This document shows, piece by piece, positions 1 through 9,955 of a DNA stretch of 64,000 nt. The position numbers were made by a program, and so were the translations under genes. Source of the DNA: Apostichopus japonicus (Eukaryota > Echinodermata > Holothuroidea > Aspidochirotida > Stichopodidae); the NCBI RefSeq assembly GCF_037975245.1, contig NC_092569.1, positions 7,560,501 through 7,624,500 of the forward strand, given 5' to 3'. A model generated the notes under the pieces. That model had not been told where the DNA came from and did no database searches. It saw only the letters and a program-made list of their open reading frames with translations. Every line of letters begins with the position of its first letter. Position 1 is the first letter of the stretch.

Positions 1-1384
1 CGGTCAACTGATCATCGGAGATCAAATCTCTCCTAACGATGACACCAGAACACCCGCTATCGCGTAACACTGACACCTTCCTCCCTTTAAGATAGCCCTC
101 AACCACCGGCATGCGCTCCTTAACATCTGACAAAATTTTCTCAGTAATGTCGGTAGGCTCCTCACACGCCGCACTGACTATTGGGATCTCGTGACCACAC
201 GCTAAATTAATTGAATAGTTGTCACTTTCCTTGATTTGTTTCATCAAACACAGATTCGCGGTTTGTCCGCTACGATGATCTTTTTGCGACCCATCGCTCG
301 ATCCTAGCTTGTCGGGTTTGGCATTTTCAGTCGCAACCGCCGATTGCGCTTTAAACCTCTGCCTGCAATCGTTTGCCTTATGCCCCAATTTCCCGCAAAC
401 AAAGCATTTTATGGCTGAACGCGTGTTTCTGTTTTCACCAGCGTCCACAATTTTGGTTTTGTATTCCTGACTGTTGGGGTTACCGTCAGGTTTTTTCCCA
501 TTTCCCTGATTTGTTTGGAAGGATTTCACACATTTTTCAAGATCCCTGTGATGCGCTTCTAAGTATTTGTCAGCCAGCTCTGACAGCGCTTTAGAAGTCT
601 TGCAGTCATGTTCTCTCAGGAATAATGCTAATTCCTTACTGCATACATTTAGGAACTGCTCCCGCAACATGAGATCTGAAAATTCCTCGAACGTTTTCTT
701 AATTCCGCCCATTTCCAACCATCTGGCCATATAATTTTCCAACCTTGCCATGTATTGAATTGATGTTTCCCCTTTTTTGGGCCTTTCTCGTCTGAATTTC
801 TGACGGAAGCCTTCCTCTGTGAATTGAAATCGTTTCAACAGGGCTTTCTTTAGCTTTTGATAATCTTGTGAGTCATCGGGTGGTAACCTAGAGTAAACAC
901 GGAGACTTTCTCCCTTTAGACACAGACTCAAATTTAATGCCCATTGTTCCTCTGGCCACTCTTGCGCTGTTGCGAATTGCTCGAAGCGCAGCAAGTATGC
1001 GTCGAGGTCTTCCTTCTCATCAAAGTGAGGCATTTTGGGCGTTGGGATTCTATTTGGCTCGCGGCTTGAAGTGGAGCTACGGGAGGAATTCAAATCGGCA
1101 TCGCCATTGCTATTTTGCTGCAACTCAGCTTGCTTTTCAAGCTTAGCCAATTCAAACATTCTTTGTTTTTCCGCCTCAGCCCTTTGCTTTTCCGCCTCAG
1201 CCCTTTGCTTTTCCGCCTCATCCCTTTCTTTTTCCGCCTCAGCCCTTTCTTTTTCCGCCTCAGCCCTTTCTTGTTGCCTTTCGTCACGAGCGATCTGCTG
1301 CTGTTCTTTGACGAAGTTTAAGAGTTCGCCACCCGTAAGACCCATTTTAGCCCCCAACTCAGTTAATTCTCTAATATCCATCAT
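1..1384 (-). CDS. Gag polyprotein with start of Pol protease (3' end outside window)
   Basis: Reading frame of 461 codons on the minus strand, open to the window edge. The start is ATG at 1384 (a second ATG follows at once); the codon just upstream is an in-frame TGA, which fixes the N-terminus. Residues 1-30 are a short lead-in. Residues 31-90 are a charged Glu/Lys/Arg/Ala-rich predicted coiled coil built from 7-residue repeats (ERAEAEK type). Residues 91-115 are a Ser/Asn-rich linker. Residues about 118-280 are a helical capsid region resembling SCAN/retrotrans_gag, with landmarks LDAYLLRFEQF, KFRRERPKKGETS, REQFLNVCSKEL and LSELADKYLEAH. A CCHC knuckle lies at 327-340. At 438-450 the motif VSVLRDSGCSGVIV carries D-S-G (442-444), the catalytic triplet of an aspartic protease. 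Gag assembles the RNA-containing particle and the protease matures it. Gag and protease share one frame here, with no frameshift. The family assignment is from visible motifs; the organism is not identifiable. Confidence 0.85.
   Translation of the reverse strand, partial: MMDIRELTELGAKMGLTGGELLNFVKEQQQIARDERQQERAEAEKERAEAEKERDEAEKQRAEAEKQRAEAEKQRMFELAKLEKQAELQQNSNGDADLNSSRSSTSSREPNRIPTPKMPHFDEKEDLDAYLLRFEQFATAQEWPEEQWALNLSLCLKGESLRVYSRLPPDDSQDYQKLKKALLKRFQFTEEGFRQKFRRERPKKGETSIQYMARLENYMARWLEMGGIKKTFEEFSDLMLREQFLNVCSKELALFLREHDCKTSKALSELADKYLEAHHRDLEKCVKSFQTNQGNGKKPDGNPNSQEYKTKIVDAGENRNTRSAIKCFVCGKLGHKANDCRQRFKAQSAVATENAKPDKLGSSDGSQKDHRSGQTANLCLMKQIKESDNYSINLACGHEIPIVSAACEEPTDITEKILSDVKERMPVVEGYLKGRKVSVLRDSGCSGVIVRRDLISDDQLT
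365..406 (-). other. CCHC zinc knuckle of Gag nucleocapsid
   Basis: Codons 327-340 of the Gag frame spell CFVCGKLGHKANDC, a perfect C-X2-C-X4-H-X4-C knuckle. In retroviruses and Ty3/gypsy elements this motif binds genomic RNA during packaging. It is flanked by basic and polar residues, and there is only one copy. All four metal ligands are intact, which argues against decay of this copy. Confidence 0.93.
1162..1270 (-). repeat. 21-bp in-frame tandem repeat coding the Gag coiled coil
   Basis: On the plus strand the core CCGCCTCA recurs at 1171, 1192, 1213, 1234 and 1255, exactly 21 bp apart. This gives five 7-codon units in the minus-strand Gag frame (ERAEAEK with E/Q and A/D changes). Units are nearly identical at DNA level, so they probably arose by recent slippage. 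A 7-residue period matches the heptad of a coiled coil. Copy number may vary between element copies. Confidence 0.85.
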
Positions 1385-1490
1385 TCAGTCAGGCAAACAC
1401 ATGTACCAATAACAATATATCAAATATATATGGTTTCAGAAACTTCTCAGTTTGTAAGTCACTTCGGGATATACTCCTTTCTGGTGTTTT

Positions 1491-1590
1491 ACACTTTTCC
1501 CGTTTTGTTTCTATCTTTTTAAACACTTCCCCGGTTTGTTTCTATCTTTTAAACAATTCCCGTTTTGTTTCTACCTTTTAAACAATTCCC
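1491..1590 (-). repeat. 30-bp tandem repeat, about 3 copies, in the leader
   Basis: On the plus strand, blocks of the form CCCGTTTTGTTTCTATC then TTTTAAACAATT recur with landmarks AAACACTTCC at 1521, AAACAATTCC at 1551 and AACAATTCCC at 1581, a period of 29-30 bp. On the sense (minus) strand it reads as purine-rich blocks such as AGATAGAAACAAAACGGG. Its position between primer binding site and Gag is that of a packaging or translation-control region; that role is only an inference. Confidence 0.8.
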
Positions 1591-1603
1591 GGATAGGCCC
1601 CCA
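1586..1603 (-). promoter_or_regulatory. Primer binding site, tRNA-Pro-like
   Basis: On the sense strand this reads TGGGGGC, CTA, TCCGGGA. The usual complement of a tRNA-Pro 3' end is TGGGGGC, TCG, TCCGGGA, so both 7-base blocks match and only the three central bases differ. It starts with the obligatory TGG and lies 5 bases (1604-1608) from the LTR end, the expected position. It would prime minus-strand DNA synthesis. Another tRNA sharing this acceptor stem could be the true primer. Confidence 0.6.
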
Positions 1604-1608
1604 TTAAT

Positions 1609-2587
1609 TGTCACAACTTCCGTGGGATAATACAAAATGGCACCCTCTAGCGCCCCCTCTGTTGCGACCCCGGGTTTTTCCTTTGGCCTTCAAAGCCGAT
1701 AAAAATAAAATTTTAGATAGATTCAGGGAAGTAAACTCAAAGGACCAAAAGACTACTGAGATGTTTCTGAAAGTTAACAAAACGATATATTTACAATGAT
1801 ACGATCTCTACTGATTTGTACAAGGATTATTGGTACTAGAAATTTGGAATATTACAGACAGATTTTACAATATTATACGGCCGTTAAATTTTTAAAAGAT
1901 TATTTAACTTATCTTACGCGGCGCGTGCCGGCTCTCGGTTCCTTTCGTAGCTGTTCTGACCTCCTTGCGTCACCAGCAACGATGTCGGGATTCTCCCTCG
2001 TAGACTGGTATCCCGTGACTTGGTCAGGAGCAAAACCGTTCCCCGCTGGTCCAATTCGACTCAACGTTTGTATCCCAAGGATGGCTTCCTCCTGGGTGAA
2101 CTCCGAAAAACTCTGCCGAAGTCACGCCTGTCCCGGTTAAACGACGCACCAATCTAATAAACAAACAGTCCACCGGTTCCTCTGTCCGTCCCCTCGATTA
2201 ATCTTTTATCTCAAATGAATTTCTTTTCACAATAGATCGGAAAACTAAACTCCTCATCACCGAAAATATCTCTTCTTATATATAGCCGGGTTTAATCTCC
2301 CGAAAGTTCTTTTCCAGGAATCCTGACGGAAAAACATCGAGAATCATCCATGTCTCGAAGATACGACTGATAGTGCATCGTTCATTGGTCGACGATATCC
2401 GGTCACCTACTAAAAAAACACTTCCCGTATGTTCTGGAAATTTGCACTCGTTAATACCGAATAGCGCCATCATTTCTCGACGCTTCCAGAAAAAACGCAC
2501 AAGTTGTCAGTCACGACGAGTGACCTACTTATCACCCTGACCAGCATATACTGAATACACGTACAATGAATAAAGTCGTTCGTGACA
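1609..2587 (-). mobile_element. 5' LTR, 979 bp
   Basis: The plus-strand sequence begins TGTCACAAC at 1609 and ends GTTCGTGACA at 2587, so the ends form a 6-bp perfect inverted repeat TGTCAC/GTGACA including the canonical TG...CA. The inner end is followed by a primer binding site and the outer end abuts satellite DNA. A TATA box sits about 300 bp in from the outer (U3) end. I could not find an AATAAA signal on the sense strand, so the R/U5 boundary is not placed. Open frames inside the LTR on either strand are short and have no recognisable product. Identity to the other LTR, which would give insertion age, cannot be tested here. Confidence 0.75.
2276..2284 (-). promoter_or_regulatory. TATA box of the LTR promoter
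   Basis: The sense strand reads GGCTATATATAAGAAG, a strong TATA box roughly 300 bp from the outer end of the LTR. Transcription would be expected to start about 25-35 bases further on (around 2250-2255), making U3 about 330 bp and R plus U5 about 640 bp. No initiator motif is obvious, so the start site is an estimate. Confidence 0.5.
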
Positions 2588-4376
2588 CCGATCAATCGAA
2601 TGTGCGGTACCGATCAATCGAATGTGCGTACCGATAAATCGAAAGCGCAGTATCGATCAATCGACCGGGCGGTACCGATCAATCGATGTGCGTTATCGAC
2701 TGATCGAATGCGCAGTATCGATCTATCGAATGTGCGGTATCGATCAATCGAATGTGCGGTATCGATCAATCGAATGTGCGGTACCGATCAATCGAATGTG
2801 CGGTACCGATCATACGTATGTGCGGTACCGATCAATCGAATGTTCGGTACCGATCAATCGATTGTGTTGTATCGATCAATCGAATGTGCGGTATCGATCA
2901 ATCGAATGTGCGGTATCGATCAATCGAATGTGCGGTATCGATCAATCGAATGTGCGGTATCGATCAATCGAATGTTCGCTACCGATCAATCGAATGTGCG
3001 GTACCGATCAATCGAATGTGCGGTACTGATAAATCGAAAGCGCAGTATCGATCTATCGAATGTGCGGTATCGATCAATCGAATGTGCGGTATCGATCAAT
3101 CGAATGTGCGGTACCGATCAATCGAATGTGCGGTACCGATCAAACGTATGTGCGGTACCGATCAATCGAATGTTCGGTACCGATCAATCGAATGTGTTGT
3201 ATCGATCAATCGAATGTGCGGTATCGATCAATCGAATGTGCGGTATCGATCAATCGAATGTGCGGTATCGATCAATCGAATGTGCGGTATCGATCAATCG
3301 AATGTTCGCTACCGATCAATCGAATGTGCGGTACCGATCAATCGAATGTGCGGTACCGATCAATCGAATGCGCGGTAACGATATATGGAATGCGCAGTAT
3401 CGATCAATCGAATGTGCGGTACCGATCAATCGAATGTGCGGTACTGATAAATCGAAAGCGCAGTATCGATCAATCGAATGTGCGGTATCGATCAATCGAT
3501 GTGCGTTATCGAGTAATCGAATGCGCAGTATCGATCTATCGAATGTGCGGTATCGGTCAATCGAAAGTGCAGTACCGATTAATCGAATGTGCGATATCGA
3601 TCAATCGAATGTGCGTTACCGATCAATCGTATGTGCGGTACCGATCAATGGAATGTTCGGTACCGATCAATCGAATGTGTTGTATCGATCAATCGAATGT
3701 GCGGTATCGATCAATCGAATGTGCGTTACCGATCAATCGTATGTGCGGTATCGATCAATCGAATGTGCGGTATACATCAATCGAACGTGCAGTATCGATC
3801 AATCGAATGTGCGGTATCGATCAATCGACTGTGCGGTACCGATCAATCGAATGTGCGCTACCGATCAATCGAATGTGCGGTACCGATCAATCGAATGTGC
3901 GGTACCGATCAATCGAATGCGCAGTATCGATCAATCGAATGTGCGGTACCGATCAATCGATGTGCGTTATCGACTAATCGAATGCGCAGTATCGATCTAT
4001 CGAATGTGCGGTATCGGTCAATCGAAAGTGCAGTACCGATTAATCGAATGTGCGATATCGATCAATCGAATGTGCGTTACCGATCAATCGTATGTGCGGT
4101 ACCGATCAATCGAATGTTCGGTACCGATCAATCGAATGTGTTGTATCGATCAATCGAATGTGCGGTATCGATCAATCGAATGTGCGGTATCGATCAATCG
4201 AATGTGCGGTGTCGATCAATCGAATGTGCGGTATCGATCAATCAAATGTTCGCTACCGATCAATCGAATATGCGGTATCGATTAATCGATAGAGCAGAAT
4301 CGATCAATCGAATGTGCGGTACCGATCAATCGAATGTGCGGTACCGATCAATCGAAAGCGCAGTATCGATCAATCG

Positions 4377-5230
4377 ACCTGGCGGTACCGATCAATCGAT
4401 GTGCGTTATCGACTGATCGAATGCGCAGTATCGATCTATCGAATGTGCGGTATCGATCAATCGAATGTGCGGTATCGATCAATCGATGTGCGTTTTCGGC
4501 TAATCGAATGCGCAGTATCGATCTATCGAATGTGCGGTATTTGTCAATCGAATGGGCCGTACCGATCAATCGAATGTGCGGTCCCGATAAATCGAATGTG
4601 CATTATCGATCAATCGAATGTGCGGTATCGATCAATCGAATGTGCGTTACCGATCAATCGAATGTTCGGTACCGATCAATCGAATGTGTTGTATCGATCA
4701 ATCGAATGTGCGGTATCGATCTATCGAATGTGCGGTATCGATCAATCGAATGTGCGGTGTCGATCAATCGAATGTGCGGTACCGATCAATCGAATGTGCG
4801 GTACCGATAAATCGAAAGCGCAGTATTGATCATTCGAATGTGCGGTATCGATCAATCGATGTGCGTTATCGACTTATCGAATGCGCAGTATCGATCTATC
4901 GAAAGTGCGGGATCGATCAATCGAATGTGCGGTATCGATCAATCGAATGTTCGCTACCGATCAATCGAATGTGCGGTACCGATCAATCGAATGTGCGGTA
5001 TCGGTCAATCGAAAGTGCGTTACCGATCAATCGTATGTGCGGTATCGATCAATCGAATGTGCGGTACCTATTAATCGAATGTGCGCTACCGATCAATCGA
5101 ATGTGCGGTATCGATCAATCGATAGAGCAGAATCGATCAATCGAATGTGCGGTACCGATCAATCGAATGTGCGGTACCGATCAATCGAATGTGCGGTACC
5201 GATAAATCGAAAGCGCAGTATCGATCAATC
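4377..5230 (+). repeat. Domain A higher-order repeat, copy 1 (about 0.85 kb)
   Basis: This segment starts at the CGACCTGGCGG unit and contains, in order, GTGCGTTTTCGGCTAATCG (4489), GGTATTTGTCAATCG (about 4540) and CGGTCCCGATAAATCG (about 4580), then GTGCGGGATCG near 4907. The same ordered marks recur in the segments starting at 8258 and 9115, so the unit of duplication is many 22-mers long. Confidence 0.7.
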
Positions 5231-8200
5231 GACCTGGCGGTACCGATCAATCGATGTGCGTTATCGACTGATCGAATGCGCAGTATCGATCAATCGATAG
5301 AGCAGAATCGATCAATCGAATGTGCGTTACCGATCAATCGAATGTGCGGTACCGATCAATCGAATGTGCGGTACCGATAAATCGAAAGCGCAGTATCGAT
5401 CAATCGACCTGGCGGTACCGATCAATCGATGTGCGTTATCGACTGATCGAATGCGCAGTATCGATCTATCGAATGTGCGGTATCGATCAATCGAATGTGC
5501 GGTATCGATCAATCGAATGTGCGGTACCGATCAATCGAATGTGCGGTACCGATCAAACGTATGTGCGGTACCGATCAATCGAATGTTCGGTACCGATCAA
5601 TCGAATGTGTTGTATCGATCAATCGAATGTGCGGTATCGATCAATCGAATGTGCGGTATCGATCAATCGAATGTGCGGTATCGATCAATCGAATGTGCGG
5701 TATCGATCAATCGAATGTTCGCTACCGATCAATCGAATGTGCGGTACCGATCAATCGAATGTGCGGTATCGATCAATCGAATGTTCGCTACCGATCAATC
5801 GAATGTGCGGTACCGATCAATCGAATGTGCGGTACCGATAAATCGATAGCGCAGTATCGATCAATCGAATGTGCGGTACCGATCAATCGATGGGCGTTAT
5901 CGACTAATCGAATGTGCAGTATCGATCATTCGAATGTGCGTTATCGATCAATCGAATGTGCGGTATAGATCAATCGAACGTGCAATATCGATCAATCGAA
6001 TGTGCGCTACCGATCAATCGAAAGTGCGGTATCGATCAATCGAATGTGCGCTACCGATCAATCGAAAGTGCGGTATCGATCAATCGAATGTGCGGTATAG
6101 ATCAATCGAACGTGCGGTACTGATAAATCGAAAGCGCAGTATCGATCAATCGAATGTGCGGTATCGATCAATCGATGTGCGTTATCGAGTAATCGAATGC
6201 GCAGTATCGATCTATCGAATGTGCGGTATCGGTCAATCGAAAGTGCAGTACCGATTAATCGAATGTGCGATATCGATCAATCGAATGTGCGTTACCGATC
6301 AATCGTATGTGCGGTACCGATCAATCGAATGTTCGGTACCGATCAATCGAATGTGTTGTATCGATCAATCGATTGTGCGGTATCGATCAATCGAATGTGC
6401 GGTATCGATCAATCGAATGTGCGGTGTCGATCAATCGAATGTGCGGTATCGATCAATCGAATGTTCGCTACCGATCAATCGAATGTGCGGTATCGATCAA
6501 TCGATAGAGCAGAATCGATCAATCGAATGTGCGGTATCGATCAATCGAATGTGCGGTACCGATCAATCGAATGTGCGGTACCGATAAATCGAAAGCGCAG
6601 TATCGATCAATCGACCGGGCGGTACCGATCAATCGATGTGCGTTATCGACTGATCGAATGCGCAGTATCGATCTATCGAATGTGCGGTATCGATCAATCG
6701 AATGTGCGGTATTGATCAATCGATAGAGCAGAATCGATCAATCGAATGTGCGGTACCGATCAATCGAATGTGCGGTACCGATCAATCGAATGTGCGGTAC
6801 CGATAAATCGAAAGCGCAGTATCGATCAATCGACCGGGCGGTACCGATCAATCGATGTGCGTTATCGACTGATCGAATGCGCAGTATCGATCTATCGAAT
6901 GTGCGGTATCGATCAATCGAATGTGCGGTATCGATCAATCGAATGTTCGCTACCGATCAATCGAATGTGCGGTACCGATCAATCGAATGTGCGGTACTGA
7001 TAAATCGAAAGCGCAGTATCGATCAATCGAATGTGCGGTATCGATCAATCGATGTGCGTTATCGACAAATCGAATGCGCAGTATCGATCTATCGAACGTG
7101 CGGTATCGGTCAATCGAAAGTGCGTTACCGATCAATCGTATGTGCGGTATCGATCAATCGAATGTGCGGTACCGATCAATCGAACATGCAGTATCGATCA
7201 ATCGAATGAGCGGTATCGATCAATCGAATGTGCGGTATCGATCAATCGAATGTTCGCTACCGATCAATCGAATGTGCGGTATCGATCAATCGAATGTACG
7301 GTACCGATCAATCGAATGTGCGGTACCGATCAATCGAATTTTCGCTACCGATCAATCGAATCTGCGTTACTGATAAATCGAAAGCGCAGTATCGATCATT
7401 CGAATTTGCGGTATCGATCAATCGAATGTGCGGTACCGATCAATCGAATCTGCGTTACTGATAAGTCGAAAGCGCAGAATCGATCATTCGAATGTGCGGT
7501 ATCGATCAATCGATGTGCGTTATCGACTTATTGAATGCGCAGTATCGATCTATCGAATGTGCGTTATCGATCAATCGAATGTGCGGTATAGATCAATCGA
7601 ACGTGCAGAATCGATCAATCGAATGTGCGGTATCGATCAATCGAATGTGCGGTGTCGATAAATCGAATGTGCGCTACCGATCAATCGAATGTGCGTTACC
7701 GATCAATCGTATGTGCGTTACCGATCAATCGAATGTTCGGTACCGATCAATCGAATGTGTTGTATCGATCAATCGAATGTGCGGTATCGATCAATCGAAT
7801 GTGCGGTATAGATCAATCGAATGTTCGCTACCGATCAATCGAATGTGCGGTACCGATCAATCGAATGTGCGTTACCGATCAATCGTATGTGCGGTATCGA
7901 TCAATCGAATGTGCGGTACCTATTAATCGAATGTGCGCTACCGATCAATCGAATGTGCGGTATCGATCAATCGATAGAGCAGAATCGATCAATCGAATGT
8001 GCGGTACCGATCAATCGAATGTGCGGTACCGATCAATCGAATGTGCGGTACCGATAAATCGAAAGCGCAGTATCGATCAATCGACCTGGCGGTACCGATC
8101 AATCGATGTGCGTTATCGACTGATCGAATGCGCAGTATCGATCTATCGATAGATCAGAATCGATCAATCGAATGTGCGGTACCGATCAATCGAATGTGCG

Positions 8201-8257
8201 GTACCGATCAATCGAATGTGCGGTACCGATAAATCGAAAGCGCAGTATCGATCAATC

Positions 8258-9114
8258 GACCTGGCGGTACCGATCAATCGATGTGCGTTATCGACTGATC
8301 GAATGCGCAGTATCGAACTATCGAATGTGCGGTATCGATCAATTGAATGTGCGGTATCGATCAATCGATGTGCGTTTTCGGCTAATCGAATGCGCAGTAT
8401 CGATCTATCGAATGTGCGGTATTTGTCAATCGAATGTGCCGTACCGATCAATCGAATGTGCGGTCCCGATAAATCGAATGTGCATTATCGATCAATCGAA
8501 TGTGCGGTATCGATCAATCGAATGTTCGTTACCGATCAATCGAATGTTCGGTACCGATCAATCGAATGTGCGGTATCGATCAATCGAATGTGCGGTATCG
8601 ATCTATCGAATGTGCGGTATCGATCAATCGAATGTGCGGTGTCGATCAATCGAATGTGCGGTACCGATCAATCGAATGTGCGGTACCGATAAATCGAAAG
8701 CGCAGTATCGATCAATCGAATGTGCGGTATCGATCAATCGATGTGCGTTATCGACTTATCGAATGCGCAGTATCGATCTATCGAAAGTGCGGGATCGATC
8801 AATCGAATGTGCGGTATCGATCAATTGAATGTTCGCTACCGATCAATCGAATGTGCGGTACCGATCAATCGAATGTGCGGTATCGGTCAATCGAAAGTGC
8901 GTTACCGATCAATCGTATGTGCGGTATCGATCAATCGAATGTGCGGTACCGATTAAACGAATGTGCGCTACCGATCAATCGAATGTGCGGTATCGATCAA
9001 TCGATAGAGCAGAATCGATCAATCGAATGTGCGGTACCGATCAATCGAATGTGCGGTACCGATCAATCGAATGTGCGGTACCGATCAATCGAAAGCGCAG
9101 TATCGATCAATCGA
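8258..9114 (+). repeat. Domain A higher-order repeat, copy 2 (857 bp)
   Basis: It carries the same ordered private variants as the segment beginning at 4377, at an offset of about 3.88 kb. It is followed directly by a third copy, so copies 2 and 3 are in tandem with an 857-bp period. Confidence 0.75.
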
Positions 9115-9955
9115 CCTGGCGGTACCGATCAATCGATGTGCGTTATCGACTGATCGAATGCGCAGTATCGATCTATCGAATGTGCGGTATCGATCAATCG
9201 ATGTGCGTTTTCGGCTAATCGAATGCGCAGTATCGATCTATCGAATGTGCGGTATTTGTCAATCGCCTACAATCGAATGTGCCGTACCGATCAATCGAAT
9301 GTGCGGTCCCGATAAATCGAATGTGCATTATCGATCAATCGAATGTGCGGTATCGATCAATCGAATGTGCGTTACCGATTATTCGATTGTTCGGTACCGA
9401 TCAATCGAATGTGTTGTATCGATCAATCGAATGTGCGGTATCGATCTTTCGAATGTGCGGTATCGATCAATCGAATGTGCGGTGTCGATCAATCGAATGT
9501 GCGGTACCGATCAATCGAATGTGCGGTACCGATAAATCGAAAGCGCAGTATCGATCAATCGAATGTGCGGTATCGATCAATCGATGTGCGTTATCGACTT
9601 ATCGAATGCGCAGTATCGATCTATCGAAAGTGCGGGATCGATCAATCGAATGTGCGGTATCGATCAATCGAATGTTCGCTACCGATCAATCGAATGTGCG
9701 GTACCGATCAATCGAATGTGCGGTATCGATCAATCGAAAGTCCGTTACCGATCAATCGTACGTGCGGTATCGATCAATCGAATGTGCGGTACCGATCAAT
9801 CGAATGTGCGCTACCGATCAATCGAATGTGCGGTATCGATCAATCGATAGAGCAGAATCGATCAATCGAATGTGCGGTACCGATCAATCGAATGTGCGGT
9901 ACCGATCAATCGAATGTGCGGTACCGATCAATCGAAAGCGCAGTATCGATCAATC
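9115..9955 (+). repeat. Domain A higher-order repeat, copy 3 (841 bp)
   Basis: This is the tandem neighbour of the 8258-9114 copy. It carries GTGCGTTTTCGGC at about 9203, GGTATTTGTCAATCG at 9251 and CGGTCCCG near 9302. It differs by a 10-base insertion at about 9266-9275 (CCTACAATCG between AATCG and AATGTG), absent from the other copies. A partial fourth copy with the same marks follows (GTTTTCGGC near 10183). Confidence 0.75.

Larger units (their letters stand above)
1385..1608 (-). other. 5' untranslated leader of the retrotransposon
   Basis: This is the stretch between the LTR and the Gag start codon. It has no reading frame of note. It contains the primer binding site next to the LTR and a short tandem repeat (1491-1590). 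The remainder (1385-1490) is AT-rich single-copy sequence in which I see no further feature. In related elements this region commonly carries packaging and dimerisation signals, but none can be assigned here. Confidence 0.6.
1..2587 (-). mobile_element. Ty3/gypsy-type LTR retrotransposon, 5' part (truncated by window edge)
   Basis: The parts lie in the order expected for the 5' half of an LTR retrotransposon read on the minus strand: LTR 2587-1609, a 5-base gap, a primer binding site, an untranslated leader, then Gag and the start of protease. The Gag frame is uninterrupted over 461 codons and the LTR has well-formed ends, so this copy may be young or active, but only its 5' third or so is visible. 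The SCAN-like capsid, single CCHC knuckle and in-frame protease fit Ty3/gypsy. The Gmr1-like branch is possible because vertebrate SCAN domains derive from that capsid. Reverse transcriptase, RNase H, integrase and the 3' LTR must lie left of position 1, so the class is not proven here. Confidence 0.8.

Noticed and set aside
1-1384. Endogenous retrovirus rather than retrotransposon
   Set aside because: No envelope gene can be seen, and Gag has a SCAN-like capsid typical of Ty3/gypsy elements. The region left of the window would be needed to exclude an envelope.
373-1412. Plus-strand and short minus-strand frames at 373-594, 937-1146, 1035-1412, 1115-1321 and 1090-1287
   Set aside because: They are antisense or off-frame shadows of the minus-strand Gag frame; several are low-complexity readings of the 21-bp coiled-coil repeat.
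1608-2500. Open frames inside the LTR (1608-1799 +, 1796-2140 +, 2276-2500 -)
   Set aside because: Short, with no recognisable domain, and they overlap LTR promoter or transcribed sequence. No support as genes.
1609-2587. Polyadenylation signal in the LTR
   Set aside because: No AATAAA on the sense strand within the LTR. Only weak AATATA-like sequence near 1786, not enough to annotate.
4348-4569. Minus-strand open frames of 61-95 codons in the array (also near 5327, 6519, 8164, 16089, 57714)
   Set aside because: The reverse unit carries TGA once per 66 bp in each frame. These frames exist only where variant units lose that TGA. No independent coding signal.
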